Shown here piece by piece: positions 36,308 to 44,837 of a stretch of DNA of 64,000 nt. The translations under genes were made by a program, and so were the position numbers. The stretch is from Oleisolibacter albus (GTDB lineage Bacteria > Pseudomonadota > Alphaproteobacteria > Azospirillales > Azospirillaceae), in assembly GCF_003336875.1 (NCBI RefSeq), contig NZ_QGNJ01000001.1:1-64000 (forward strand), in the 5' to 3' direction. The first letter of the stretch is position 1; each line of letters begins with the position of its first letter. The notes under the pieces are model-generated. The model was given only the letters and a program-made list of their open reading frames with translations, was not told the DNA's origin and did not search any database.

Positions 36308-37071
36308 CGGTGGCGTCTCTCTCCGGCGGAAAGGCTGTCGGGCTGCCAGGGAAGGGCGTGGCGCAGGATCTGGTCGACCAGGGTCCACAGCCCCATGGCC
36401 ATCAGGGCCAGCACGGCCAGGGCGGCGAAGGTCAGATCGGTCTGCATGCGGGCGTTGGCGTGCAGCATCAGATAGCCGAGGCCGGCGGAGGCGCCCACCC
36501 ATTCGCCGATCACGGCGCCGATGGGAGCGACGGCGGCGGCCACGCGGACGCCCGAGGCGAAGGCGGGCAGGGCGGCGGGCAGACGGATCCGCAGCAACAG
36601 CCGCAGCGGGCTGGCGCCCATGGTGCGGGCAAGATCGAGCCAGCCGGGTTCGGTGCGCCGCAGCCCGTCATAGAAGGCGGCTGTGACCGGGAAGAAGATC
36701 ACCAGGGTCGACATGGCGATCTTCGATGCCAGCCCGTAGCCCAGCCACAGCACCAGGATCGGGGCGATGGCGAAAACGGGGATGGCCTGGCTCACCACCA
36801 GCAGCGGCAGCAGCCAGCGCCGGGCCAGGGCCGAGGCCGCCAGCACCAGGGCGGCCAGGCTGCCCATCAGCGTGCCCAGCACCAGCCCCAGCAGGATTTC
36901 CAGCAACGTCCAGCGCCCATGCTCCCACAGCAGCGGCGCATCGGACCACAGCCGCAGCGCCACCCGCTCCGGCGGTGGCAACAGGAAGGGCGGCAGCCCG
37001 GTCAGCCAGACCAGCCCCTGCCAGACCAGGACCAGCCCTGCCAGGGTGATCAGGGCGCGCAGGGCCGTCAT
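36304..37071 (-). CDS. thiX: Thiamine-precursor ABC transporter permease
   Basis: This 255-residue protein has about six membrane helices and the binding-protein-dependent permease loop LDLARTMGASPLRLLLRIRLPAALPAF (the EAA motif). It belongs to the SsuC/TauC/ThiX group, which fits the ThiY/NMT1-type binding protein next to it. It overlaps both neighbours by 4 bases, so all three transporter genes are translationally coupled under the TPP riboswitch. Confidence 0.88.
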   Translation of the reverse strand: MTALRALITLAGLVLVWQGLVWLTGLPPFLLPPPERVALRLWSDAPLLWEHGRWTLLEILLGLVLGTLMGSLAALVLAASALARRWLLPLLVVSQAIPVFAIAPILVLWLGYGLASKIAMSTLVIFFPVTAAFYDGLRRTEPGWLDLARTMGASPLRLLLRIRLPAALPAFASGVRVAAAVAPIGAVIGEWVGASAGLGYLMLHANARMQTDLTFAALAVLALMAMGLWTLVDQILRHALPWQPDSLSAGERRHR

Positions 37072-37826
37072 GATCCCACCTCCGCTGCCGCCAGCCGGGC
37101 CAGCAATTGCCCCTGCAGGGCCAGCAGCCCGGGATCGTCCACGGCCCGCGGTGCCGGGCCGGGCGGCAGCAACGGCGGGGACAGCCGCACCGGCCGCCCC
37201 GACAGCACCAGCACCCGGTCGCTGAGACGCAGCGCCTCCAGCGGGTCGTGCGTCACCAGCAGCACGGTCCGTCCGGCCAGCAGTTCGGCCGCCAGATCCT
37301 GCAGACGCAGCCGGGTGATGGCATCCACGGCGGAGAAGGGTTCATCCATCAGCACCAGCGGCCGGTCCTCGTACAGGGTCCGGGCCAGGGCGACCCGCTG
37401 GCGCATCCCGCCCGACAGGGCGGCAGGGCGGGCCGTCGCCTCATCGGCCAGGCCGACGCGCTGCAACAGCCGGCTGGCCCGTGCCATGCCGGCGGCGTCG
37501 GTGCGTGTGCCCCGCAACCTGTCGCCCAGGGTGACGTTGTCGCGCACGCTGAGCCAGGGCAGCAGCAGGTCCTGCTGCCCCATCCAGGCGATGCGGCCGG
37601 CCAGGGGTGTGCTGTCGCCGGCCGCCATGGTCGTCGGCGGTTCCGGTTGGACAAGCCCGGCCACCATCCGCAGCACGGTGGTCTTGCCGACGCCGCTGGG
37701 GCCGAGCAGGGAGATCCATTGTCCTGAGGGCAGATCGAGATCCAGCCCGTCGAACAGCCGCACGCCGCCATAGGTCAGCCGGGCGGAACGCAGATGGACG
37801 GAGGGTGGGGCGGTCCCCTGAGACAT
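37068..37826 (-). CDS. thiZ: Thiamine-precursor ABC transporter ATPase
   Basis: This 252-residue ABC ATPase has Walker A GPSGVGKTT, Q-loop WMGQQDLLLPW, signature LSGGMRQRVALA, Walker B PLVLMDEPFSAVDA and the H-loop LLVTHDPLEAL. It is of the SsuB/TauB/ThiZ type. It is the first gene after the riboswitch; the ribosome-binding sequence AGGGA lies inside the riboswitch 3' consensus, 9 bases before the ATG. It energises uptake by the ThiXY partners. Confidence 0.9.
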   Translation of the reverse strand: MSQGTAPPSVHLRSARLTYGGVRLFDGLDLDLPSGQWISLLGPSGVGKTTVLRMVAGLVQPEPPTTMAAGDSTPLAGRIAWMGQQDLLLPWLSVRDNVTLGDRLRGTRTDAAGMARASRLLQRVGLADEATARPAALSGGMRQRVALARTLYEDRPLVLMDEPFSAVDAITRLRLQDLAAELLAGRTVLLVTHDPLEALRLSDRVLVLSGRPVRLSPPLLPPGPAPRAVDDPGLLALQGQLLARLAAAEVGS

Positions 37827-37829
37827 GGA

Positions 37830-37919
37830 TCACTGTCCCTACGCCGGTATCAACCGGATCAGGTTCCAGGGGTCGTCCCGCACGGGACCTCTCAGCCGAC
37901 CATCGGCTCCCCCCAGTGA
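37830..37919 (-). ncRNA. TPP (thiamine pyrophosphate) riboswitch
   Basis: Reading the minus strand, TCACT (37919-37915) opens P1 and pairs with AGTGA (37834-37830). Between them lie the diagnostic THI-element parts: GGGGGGAGCC, GGCTGAGAGG (the CTGAGA core), and the 3' half CCTGGAACCTGATCCGGTT followed by ATACCGGCGTAGGGA. P1 ends 3 bases before the thiZ ATG, and the conserved GTAGGGA doubles as the ribosome-binding site. Ligand binding would therefore hide the site and stop translation of the transporter. This is translation-type control, since no separate terminator stem fits in the space. Confidence 0.93.
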
Positions 37920-38032
37920 GAAGGTCGCGTTATCGCAAAGGCTTGGGGCCGGCGCAAGCCGGCACGGATGCGGGACGCCCTTCGGCTTCTGGGACATTGA
38001 CCGCCGTTTCCGGTCGGGATTACCAGTGGGTT

Positions 38033-39211
38033 ATGAAACCCAGCGACGCCATCCTCGCCCCGTCCCCGGCGGTGCCGCGTTCCGCGGCGGCGGCTGTGCC
38101 GTGCTCCACGGCGGCGCGGGCGCCCCTGTTCCTGGGCGGCGAGATCTACCGGCATTCCAGCTATGGGCGCAAACACCCGCTGTCGATCCCGCGGGTCAGC
38201 GCCGCCACCGATCTGGCCCGTGCCATGGGGTGGCTGACTGATGCCGCGTATCGCGACAGCCCCCTGGCCACGGTGGAACAGCTGGCCCGGTTCCACGATC
38301 CTGATTATATCGCGGCGGTTGCCGGGGCCGAGGCGGCGCAGCGGGTCGATCCGGAAACCGTGCTGCGCTTCAACATCGGCAAGCTGGAAAATCCGGTCTT
38401 CCCGGAAATGTACCGGCGGCCGGCGACGGCGGCCGGGGCCGCAGTTCTGGCGGCCGATCTGGTCCGCGATGGCGGGATCGTCTACAGCCCGGCCAGCGGC
38501 ACCCATCATGCCCGGCCCGGTCGGGCCAGCGGCTTCTGCTTCTTCAATGCGCCGGTGCTGGGCATCCTGGCCCTGCTGGATCAGGGGCTGGAGCGCATCC
38601 TCTATGTCGATCTCGACGCCCATCACGGCGACGGGGTGCAGGATGCCTTCCAGCATGACGCGCGGGTGCTGACCATCTCCATCCATGAGGCCGGGCGCTG
38701 GCCCTTCACCGGGCGGGTCGAGGACCGCGCCGGTGGCATGGCCCGCAACCTGCCGGTGCCGGCGGGATTCAACGACAGTGAGCTGGCCTTCCTGCTGGAG
38801 ACGGTGGTGCTGCCGCTGGCGGACGGATTCCGGCCGCAGGCGGTGATGGTCCAGAGCGGGGCCGATGCCCTGGCCGATGATCCGTTGAGCCGTCTCAGCC
38901 TCTCCAACCGCGCCCTGTGGCATGCGGTCGGGGTGCTGGCCGGGCTGGCCCCGCGCACCCTGATCGTGGGCGGGGGCGGCTACAATCCCTGGTCGGTGGC
39001 CCGCTGCTGGGCCGGGATCTGGGCCGTGCTGACCGGGCGGGACCCCGCCGTGGCGCCGACCGGTGCGGCGGAGTCGGTGCTGCGGGCCTTGCGCTGGGAC
39101 CACCGCGAGGGCCGCAATCCCCCCGAACACTGGTTCACCACCCTGGCCGACGCGCCCAATACCGGGCCTGTGCGGGACGAGGTGCGCCGGCTGGCCGCCC
39201 TGGCCCGGTGA
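38033..39211 (+). CDS. Histone deacetylase superfamily protein (AcuC/HdaH-like)
   Basis: The ATG at 38033 gives 392 residues. Class I HDAC features are present: YGRKHPLSIPR near the start, GTHHARPGRASGFCFFN (the catalytic histidines), DLDAHHGDGVQD (zinc Asp and His), SGADALADDPLSRL (the second zinc Asp) and GGGGYNPWSVARCW (the catalytic Tyr loop). Bacterial relatives deacetylate acetyl-CoA synthetase (AcuC) or small acetylated amines; the substrate here is unknown. The frame is open upstream, but that part is antisense to thiZ. It diverges from the thiamine transporter. Confidence 0.88.
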   Translation: MKPSDAILAPSPAVPRSAAAAVPCSTAARAPLFLGGEIYRHSSYGRKHPLSIPRVSAATDLARAMGWLTDAAYRDSPLATVEQLARFHDPDYIAAVAGAEAAQRVDPETVLRFNIGKLENPVFPEMYRRPATAAGAAVLAADLVRDGGIVYSPASGTHHARPGRASGFCFFNAPVLGILALLDQGLERILYVDLDAHHGDGVQDAFQHDARVLTISIHEAGRWPFTGRVEDRAGGMARNLPVPAGFNDSELAFLLETVVLPLADGFRPQAVMVQSGADALADDPLSRLSLSNRALWHAVGVLAGLAPRTLIVGGGGYNPWSVARCWAGIWAVLTGRDPAVAPTGAAESVLRALRWDHREGRNPPEHWFTTLADAPNTGPVRDEVRRLAALAR

Positions 39212-39252
39212 GGCCGTTTACTCCCCCTGCCATTTGGGCTACCGCTATTCCC

Positions 39253-39732
39253 ATGCGCACGCTGCACCGGCTGATCGCCCCCGTCTTCGCCCTGTTCTGC
39301 CTGCTGCTGGCCGCCGGTCCGGTGACCGCCGCCGGGCTGCAGACGGACACCCTGACCGTGGAAACCGCCAGCGGGGCCAAGCACCGCTTCACCGTCGAGC
39401 TGGCCCTGACGCTGGACCAGCAGGCGCGCGGCCTGATGTTCCGGGAAAAGCTGGAGGACGACCGCGGCATGCTGTTCCTCTACGATGTGCCGCAGCCGCT
39501 CAGCTTCTGGATGAAGAACACCCTGATTCCGCTGGACATCATCTATATCGCTGGCGACGGGCATATCCTCAACATCCGGCACGGCAAGCCCCACGACCTG
39601 ACCCAGCTCACCTCCGAGGGGGACGCCCTGGCCGTGCTCGAACTCAATGGCGGTCTGGCCGCCCGGTTGGGCATCCGCCCGGGGGATGTGGTCCGTCATC
39701 CGGCCTTCGGGCTGAAACGCGACAAGCCGTGA
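39253..39732 (+). CDS. DUF192 family secreted protein
   Basis: The ATG at 39253 gives 159 residues with a signal peptide (hydrophobic core about 9-24, cleavage near VTAA). The DUF192 core follows: FTVELALTLDQQARGLMFREKL, GMLFLYDVPQPLSFWMKNTLIPLDIIYI and LELNGGLAARLGIRPGDVV. The protein is probably periplasmic. The family's function is not established. It lies 41 bases after the deacetylase gene on the same strand. Confidence 0.9.
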   Translation: MRTLHRLIAPVFALFCLLLAAGPVTAAGLQTDTLTVETASGAKHRFTVELALTLDQQARGLMFREKLEDDRGMLFLYDVPQPLSFWMKNTLIPLDIIYIAGDGHILNIRHGKPHDLTQLTSEGDALAVLELNGGLAARLGIRPGDVVRHPAFGLKRDKP

Positions 39733-39803
39733 GGGCGTGGCCGCGGCGCTGCATCTGAGCGCGCGCCGGGACAGAAAGGCCGCGTCCTGCTAGACTGGGC
39801 AGC

Positions 39804-40316
39804 ATGGTTCTGCCCACCGCGCCTCTGCCGCCGCGTCCGGCGCCCGTCTCCCCACCGGCGAACCGGCCGACCGTGGCCGGGGTGAAGCCGGTCGGCGACC
39901 GCCAGCCGGACGATCCGGGCCGCCGGCGCCCGCTGCGCCGTCGTCTGCTCGATCTGTTGATGGACGAGGTCGGGACCCTGTCGGAACTGCCGCTGGAGAG
40001 CCGCGACCGCATCCGCCGCAATCTCGAGGCATTCGCCCGCCAGCATCCCGGGCCGGGTGACGATGCGCGGGACGGGATACAGGACGGGACGCAGGACGGG
40101 ACGGGTGCCGCCGTCCCCATCAGCGACCCCGTGGCCGTGGCCGCGCCGGAGCATCCGGCCCTGAGCGACGAAGAACGGGCGCAGAACCGGCTGCTGGCGG
40201 CCGATCTGCGGCGGGTGCTGGCCCTGCACACGCTGACGGCCCAGAAGATCGCCAGCTATATCCACATGCTCCAGGCCACGCATCCCGACACGCACGCGCT
40301 GGAGATCGAGGTCTGA
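39804..40316 (+). CDS. Unrecognised 170-residue protein
   Basis: I do not recognise this protein. The N-terminal 45 residues are proline- and arginine-rich and probably disordered. A helix follows around RRRLLDLLMDEVGTLSELPLESRDRIRRNLEAF. An acidic linker contains the short repeat DGIQDGTQDGT, encoded by a 12-bp tandem duplication near 40076-40105. A C-terminal helical region, SDEERAQNRLLAADLRRVLALHTLTAQKI, ends the protein. No signal peptide or membrane helix is seen, so it is probably cytoplasmic. Codon use is like that of the neighbours (GC-rich third positions), which supports a real gene. Confidence 0.65.
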   Translation: MVLPTAPLPPRPAPVSPPANRPTVAGVKPVGDRQPDDPGRRRPLRRRLLDLLMDEVGTLSELPLESRDRIRRNLEAFARQHPGPGDDARDGIQDGTQDGTGAAVPISDPVAVAAPEHPALSDEERAQNRLLAADLRRVLALHTLTAQKIASYIHMLQATHPDTHALEIEV

Positions 40317-40462
40317 AGCCGGGCCGCTGCCAGGGCATGGGGCCGGTCATTGCGGATCATAATGTCACCGGCACAACAAACGCATTCCGCCGGACGCGAG
40401 CGGGCCTGTACCGTCCGGCTCCGCCGGTGCCCGCCACCGATCCCGTTGCCGGACCCCCGTCC

Positions 40463-41371
40463 ATGTCGACAAACCTGCTTCTCTATGCCGCCGCCGTCCT
40501 GATCTGGGGTTCCACCTGGTTCGCCATCACCTTCCAGCTGGGGGTGGTCGATCCGGCGGTGTCGATCGCCTATCGCTTCGCCCTGGCCGGCGGGCTGCTG
40601 ATGGGGTGGCTGGCGCTGCGGCGGGAAAGGCTGCTGCCGCCGCGCCACGCCTGGCCGATGATCGCCGTCACCGGCCTGTTCACCTTCTGTCTGAACTATC
40701 TGCTGGTCTACAAGGCCACGGGCCTGCTGCCCTCCGGCCTGGTCGCCGTGGCCGGGTCGGTGCTGAGCCTGATGAATGTGCTGAATGCCCGGCTGTTCCT
40801 GGGCCAGCCGATCCGGCCGGCGGTGCTGATCGGCGGCTGCATCGGCGTGCTGGGGGTGCTGCTGCTGTTCAGCCCGGAGATCGACGCCCATGGCATCGGC
40901 GGCGGCGCCCTGCTGGGGTTCGGGCTGATGATGCTGGGAAACTATGCCTCGTCCCTGGGCAACATGGCCGTGGCCCGCGCCCGCAAGGCCGAGGTGCCGC
41001 TGTTCGTGGCCACGGCCTGGGGCATGCTGGGCGGTGCCGCCCTGACCGCGCTGATCGCCGCGGTCCGTGGCGCCAGTTTCGGCTTCGAGCCGACGGCCGG
41101 CTATCTGCTGTCGCTGCTCTATCTGGCCCTGTTCGGGTCCGTGGCCGCCTTCCTCAGCTATTTCACCCTGCTGGGCCGCATCGGTGCCGACCGGGCCGGC
41201 TATGTGGCGGTCATGACGCCCATCGTGGCCCTGATCATCTCCACCCTGTTCGAGGGCTATGTCTGGACGCTCGTCTCCGCCCTGGGGCTGCTGCTGGCCG
41301 TGGGCGGCAATCTGCTGATCATGGCGCCGCCGCGCTGGTTTGGCCGCCAGGCCCCGGCCGGACAAGGGTAA
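40463..41371 (+). CDS. EamA/DMT family exporter
   Basis: The ATG at 40463 gives 302 residues with ten predicted membrane helices in two EamA repeats. The first repeat begins LLYAAAVLIWGSTWFAITFQLG. The second contains the GGALLGFGLMMLGNYASSLGNMAVAR segment. The last repeat ends with the usual P-hydrophobic region VMTPIVALIISTLFEGY. The family moves amino acids, nucleosides or other metabolites out of the cell; the substrate is unknown. An upstream extension of the frame is unlikely to be translated. Confidence 0.88.
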   Translation: MSTNLLLYAAAVLIWGSTWFAITFQLGVVDPAVSIAYRFALAGGLLMGWLALRRERLLPPRHAWPMIAVTGLFTFCLNYLLVYKATGLLPSGLVAVAGSVLSLMNVLNARLFLGQPIRPAVLIGGCIGVLGVLLLFSPEIDAHGIGGGALLGFGLMMLGNYASSLGNMAVARARKAEVPLFVATAWGMLGGAALTALIAAVRGASFGFEPTAGYLLSLLYLALFGSVAAFLSYFTLLGRIGADRAGYVAVMTPIVALIISTLFEGYVWTLVSALGLLLAVGGNLLIMAPPRWFGRQAPAGQG

Positions 41372-41430
41372 ATCCGGTTTTTACCGGGATGGACGCATAG
41401 TTTTCCCAGCCGCAGGGGAGACACGGAACA

Positions 41431-42069
41431 ATGCGCATCGATCCGGCGACGGTCCTGGCCGCAGCCACGGGCCTGACAGCGGGCAATGCCGACACGCCGA
41501 TGCCGGCGCGGGAGCAGGCGACCGCGTCCGACGCGGCCTTCACCGCCGACAGGCCGGTGGATATGGACACGGCGACCGCCAATCTGGTGCTGGAGCGGTT
41601 GCGCCAGGCCGCGGACAAGGCGCGCACCAGCCACCGCGATATCCTGGCGGCCGAGCTGCGCCGGACCCTGGACACGGTCCAGGCCCTGCAACTGGCTGGC
41701 CCGCCACTTCAGATGGCCAGGACCGCCGCCCGCTACGCCAAGGACATCGCCGATCTGTCCTGGCATCTGGGGATTGCCGCCACCGCCCCCGGCGGGCGCG
41801 GTGCGGCCGACGCGGCCATCATCGCCGCCACGGCGGAGGATGCCGTGCAGGGCAAGACACTGAAGGGCCTGCTGCGCGGGGCCCTGGGGCAGATCCGCGG
41901 TCTGCAGCAGGCGGTGGATGCCGCCGAACGACGCGATCACGCCCTGGCCGACCCCGTGGGGGCGGAGCTTCCGCAACTGGCCCTGGTGGTGCGCCAGCAC
42001 GCCGCCCGCGCCGCCAAAGCCCTGGACCATGTCGGCATCCGTCTGCCCGACCGCGATATCGTCCTTTGA
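41431..42069 (+). CDS. Unrecognised 212-residue alpha-helical protein
   Basis: I do not recognise this protein. It is alanine-rich and almost entirely predicted helical (for example TATANLVLERLRQAADKARTSHRD, then RRTLDTVQALQLAG, then GKTLKGLLRGALGQIRGLQQAVDAAERRD). There is no signal peptide or membrane helix. A GGGGAGA-type site lies before the ATG. Composition resembles the neighbours. It ends 12 bases before the 11-bp repeat array, so its transcript would run directly into that structured region. Confidence 0.65.
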   Translation: MRIDPATVLAAATGLTAGNADTPMPAREQATASDAAFTADRPVDMDTATANLVLERLRQAADKARTSHRDILAAELRRTLDTVQALQLAGPPLQMARTAARYAKDIADLSWHLGIAATAPGGRGAADAAIIAATAEDAVQGKTLKGLLRGALGQIRGLQQAVDAAERRDHALADPVGAELPQLALVVRQHAARAAKALDHVGIRLPDRDIVL

Positions 42070-42081
42070 GAGGCGACGACC

Positions 42082-42142
42082 GTCACCTTAAGGCGACGCC
42101 AAGGTGACATCAGGTGACACCAACGCGACGTTAAGGTGACAA
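42082..42142 (-). repeat. Array of five 10-11-bp repeats (minus-strand GTCRCCTTANN), with one inverted copy
   Basis: Plus-strand units are TAAGGCGACGC (42089-42099), CAAGGTGACAT (42100-42110), CAGGTGACAC (42111-42120), CAACGCGACGT (42121-42131) and TAAGGTGACAA (42132-42142). An inverted GTCACCTTA (42082-42090) abuts the first, giving the near-palindrome GTCACCTTAAGGCGAC. Read on the minus strand, the order of unit variants matches the array at 135-186, including a degenerate GCGTT-type second unit. More loosely spaced relatives follow at 42155-42162, 42229-42254 and 42265-42275. Confidence 0.65.
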
Positions 42143-42561
42143 AGACGCGGCCGATGTCGCCTGTCAGAGGCTTGAATTTAAAGGAATAAAAACCTTAAAG
42201 TGACAAACGCAACCGGTTTTCGATGCATGTCGCCTTTGTCGCTTTAGTCTCTGATCTGCTTGATGTTCACCTGTCAAAGATCCGGCGCGTCCGCCAGGAA
42301 CGCCGGGGTCAGTGAAGCATGAACTAGGTATTTCGTCCACGAAAACGGTGCGGGCGGGGCGGCCAACGGCTCCCGTGCCGACGCACCCAGTCACCAGAGC
42401 GGGGGCGTCGCGCGGAGCGGCCCCTGTCGCGCATCGCCGGATGCCGCGGACTGACGGGCGGGCGGCAAGGGGGGGCGCCAGCTTTCAAAGGGGTGGCGCG
42501 CGTTTGGGCGCACCCGCGTAAATCAGCGCGGATATACTCTGCATTTGAGGAAAATAATAAA

Positions 42562-42577
42562 ATATACCTAAGTATAT
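42562..42577. promoter_or_regulatory. AT-rich dyad ATATAC-CTAA-GTATAT
   Basis: This is a perfect 6+4+6 inverted repeat within an AT-rich block (42538-42582) in otherwise GC-rich DNA, about 310 bases before the chemoreceptor start. It could be an operator or part of a promoter; no regulator is identified. Confidence 0.4.
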
Positions 42578-42885
42578 AGTGGCGCTATGGCCTGACTGAT
42601 ACTCTTCGCCGCATACATACGCGTAGCATTGACCTTCGTGCCCGCTCTCACGGAGGTTAAATCCGGTCGTCTGTTGAGAACGCAACTTTCTCTGCTGTGG
42701 GCGGAGATGGTGCCATCAGCGGAAACGCGACCGAATAGGGGAATGACCTGCGTATGACGCCTCCCGAGACAGGGCATGGTGGCGGTGGAGACGGCGTGCC
42801 CGTTGGGGGATGTGTGCCGCTGTCGATGAGCGTACATGCCGATCTTGGCTCATGCGGACGCACACGAGAGAATTGAGAAAATTCC

Positions 42886-44565
42886 ATGATCGCAAATCTG
42901 AGGATCGTCGTCCGGATCTACATCCTGATCGCAATCGCGGCGCTCGGCATTGGCAGTGTGGCACTGATCTGTTCAAGCCAGATTAAAGAATCCCTGCTGA
43001 ACGAGCGGGAAGAACAGACGCGGCGTCTGGTCGAGACGGCGCATTCCGTGATCGCCAGCTATGAGCAGAAGGCCAATACGGGGCAGATGTCGGTCGAGGA
43101 GGCGCAGAAGATGGCCCTCCAGACCATCACGGCCCTGCGGTATGACAAGGTGCAGTATTTCTGGGTCAATGATTGGGACGGAAAAATGCTGGCCCACGGG
43201 GCCAAGCAGGATCTGGTCGGGAAAACCCTGATCAACGAAACCGACGCCAAGGGCGTCAAGATTTATGTCGATTTCATCGATATAGCCAAGAACACGAACG
43301 GCAAGATCTATCAGTATTATTGGCCGAATGCCCAAGGCGAGGTCCTAGCCAAGATGTCCTATATCAAGGGCATCTCGTCCTGGCACTGGCTGGTGGGCAG
43401 CGGCGTGTTCCTCGACGATGTCAATGCCATGATCGCCAGCGTTGAGCGTACCATCGCCATCGCTTCCATACTGCTGCTGATCGCCGCCGCGGCCATCGCC
43501 ACCTTCATCGGCCGCAGCATCTCCAAGCCGGTCCAGATCATCGACAGCGGCATGCGGGAGCTGGCCGCCGGCAACCTGTCGGCCACCCTTGGCCTGGGCA
43601 CCCGCAAGGATGAGATCGGCAGCATGGCCCGCGCCTTTGACGATCTGCGGGAAGGGCTGAAGCGGGCGCGTGCCCTGGAGGCCGAACAACGGTCGGAGGC
43701 CGAGACACGGGCCGCGCGCGGCGAAAAGGTGGCGGGTCTGGTCCGCGACTTCGAGGGCGTGATCAAGACGGTTGTCGGCGGGCTGTCGTCGGCGGCCGCG
43801 AACCTGCAGACCAACGCGGCATCGATGTCGGCCTCGTCGCAGCAGACGCGCCAGCAGAGCACCGTTGTCGCCTCGGCGGCCGAGGAGGCGACGTCGAATG
43901 TGGAGGCCGTTGCCGGCGCCACGGAGGAGATGTCGGTCTCCAGCTCCGAGATCGGCGAGCAGGTCAACAAGGTCTCGTCCATGGCCGCCGCCGCCGTGGA
44001 GGAGGCCAACCGGACCGGCACGGCCGTTGACGGGCTGGCCCAGGCGGCACAGCGCATCGGCGATGTGGTGGCCCTGATCCAGCAGATCGCCAGCCAGACC
44101 AACCTGCTGGCGCTGAACGCGACCATCGAGGCGGCCCGCGCCGGCGAGGCCGGCAAGGGCTTCGCCGTCGTCGCCTCGGAGGTGAAGTCCCTGGCCAATC
44201 AGACGGCCAAGGCCACCGAGGAGATCTCGGGCCAGATTGCGGGCATCCAGTCGGCCACCGGATCGACGGTGACGGCCATCCGCGCCATCGGCACCTCGAT
44301 CGATGACATCAGCTCGGTCGCGACCATGGTTGCCGCCGCCGTGCAGCAGCAGATCGCCGCCACCCACGAGATCTCCAACAATGTCCAGCAGGCGGCGCAG
44401 CGGACACAGGATATCTCCCGCAACATCGCCGGGGTGGCGCAGGCCGCCGACCAGACCGGCACTGCGGCCGGAGTGGTGCTGGATGCCTCGAACATCCTGG
44501 CCGACGAAGCCGGAAAGCTGCGGCACGAGGTCGACAGTTTCCTGGGGCAGCTGAACCGGGCCTGA
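42886..44565 (+). CDS. Methyl-accepting chemotaxis protein with single Cache domain
   Basis: At 559 residues, transmembrane helix 1 is at about 8-30. The periplasmic domain (about 31-185) is sCache_2-like, with [19 protein letters not shown] and [16 protein letters not shown]. Transmembrane helix 2 (about 190-208) and HAMP (about 210-265, [15 protein letters not shown]) follow. The cytoplasmic signalling hairpin has the highly conserved tip [21 protein letters not shown]. Such receptors sense small carboxylates or similar ligands and signal to CheA. No C-terminal CheR/CheB pentapeptide is present. No che genes are nearby. Confidence 0.93.
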   Translation: MIANLRIVVRIYILIAIAALGIGSVALICSSQIKESLLNEREEQTRRLVETAHSVIASYEQKANTGQMSVEEAQKMALQTITALRYDKVQYFWVNDWDGKMLAHGAKQDLVGKTLINETDAKGVKIYVDFIDIAKNTNGKIYQYYWPNAQGEVLAKMSYIKGISSWHWLVGSGVFLDDVNAMIASVERTIAIASILLLIAAAAIATFIGRSISKPVQIIDSGMRELAAGNLSATLGLGTRKDEIGSMARAFDDLREGLKRARALEAEQRSEAETRAARGEKVAGLVRDFEGVIKTVVGGLSSAAANLQTNAASMSASSQQTRQQSTVVASAAEEATSNVEAVAGATEEMSVSSSEIGEQVNKVSSMAAAAVEEANRTGTAVDGLAQAAQRIGDVVALIQQIASQTNLLALNATIEAARAGEAGKGFAVVASEVKSLANQTAKATEEISGQIAGIQSATGSTVTAIRAIGTSIDDISSVATMVAAAVQQQIAATHEISNNVQQAAQRTQDISRNIAGVAQAADQTGTAAGVVLDASNILADEAGKLRHEVDSFLGQLNRA

Positions 44566-44572
44566 TCGCGCC

Positions 44573-44600
44573 GGCCGTTGACCCCGACCGGTCAACGGCC
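44573..44600 (+). terminator. 11-bp hairpin after the chemoreceptor gene
   Basis: GGCCGTTGACC (44573-44583) and GGTCAACGGCC (44590-44600) form a perfect stem with loop CCGACC, 8 bases past the stop. No T tract follows, so termination strength is uncertain. Confidence 0.5.
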
Positions 44601-44648
44601 ATCCCCGGGCACGGCCGCCGGCTGCCCCGGGCCGGTGCCGCGCGCGGT

Positions 44649-44677
44649 TTGACATCGCGGCGGTGATCCAGTATATC
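44649..44677 (+). promoter_or_regulatory. Strong sigma-70-type promoter for rpsD
   Basis: TTGACA (44649-44654), 17 bases, TATATC (44672-44677) is a near-consensus housekeeping promoter. The start would be near 44684, giving a leader of about 150 bases before rpsD. That is long enough for the S4-type autoregulatory structure known in other bacteria, though none is evident by eye. Confidence 0.7.
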
Positions 44678-44837
44678 CCCCGCACTCCTGGGAAGGCGGG
44701 TGGCGGATGGTCCGGCGCCCCGTCCCCGGCTTTTGCCGTTTTCTGGCCGGTTTCCGGCCGGTCAGGCGGCGGAAGTGCCGCGGGAACTACCGGGACAACA
44801 ACAGCCGCGCCATCGGGCGCGGTCCAGTGGAGCTGTT

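Larger units (their letters stand above)
42070..42885. other. 816-bp non-coding stretch upstream of the chemoreceptor gene
   Basis: I see no convincing gene. From left to right it has the 11-bp array (annotated), further GTCGCCTTT/GTCGCTTTA/GTCTCTGAT units at 42229-42255, a GC-rich part (about 42340-42530), and an abrupt AT-rich island at 42538-42582 with a dyad (annotated). A 300-base leader of mixed composition follows. Short open frames on the minus strand (for example 42657-42887) have no Shine-Dalgarno and no recognisable sequence. Composition is lower in GC than the surrounding DNA, which fits a regulatory or formerly mobile region. Confidence 0.55.

Noticed and set aside
36253-37773. 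506-codon plus-strand frame over the thiX and thiZ genes
   Set aside because: Gln/Gly/His-rich shadow of conserved transporter genes. It would also read through the transporter's own overlaps.
42657-42976. Small minus-strand frames upstream of the chemoreceptor
   Set aside because: No Shine-Dalgarno, no conserved sequence features, and they overlap the receptor start.
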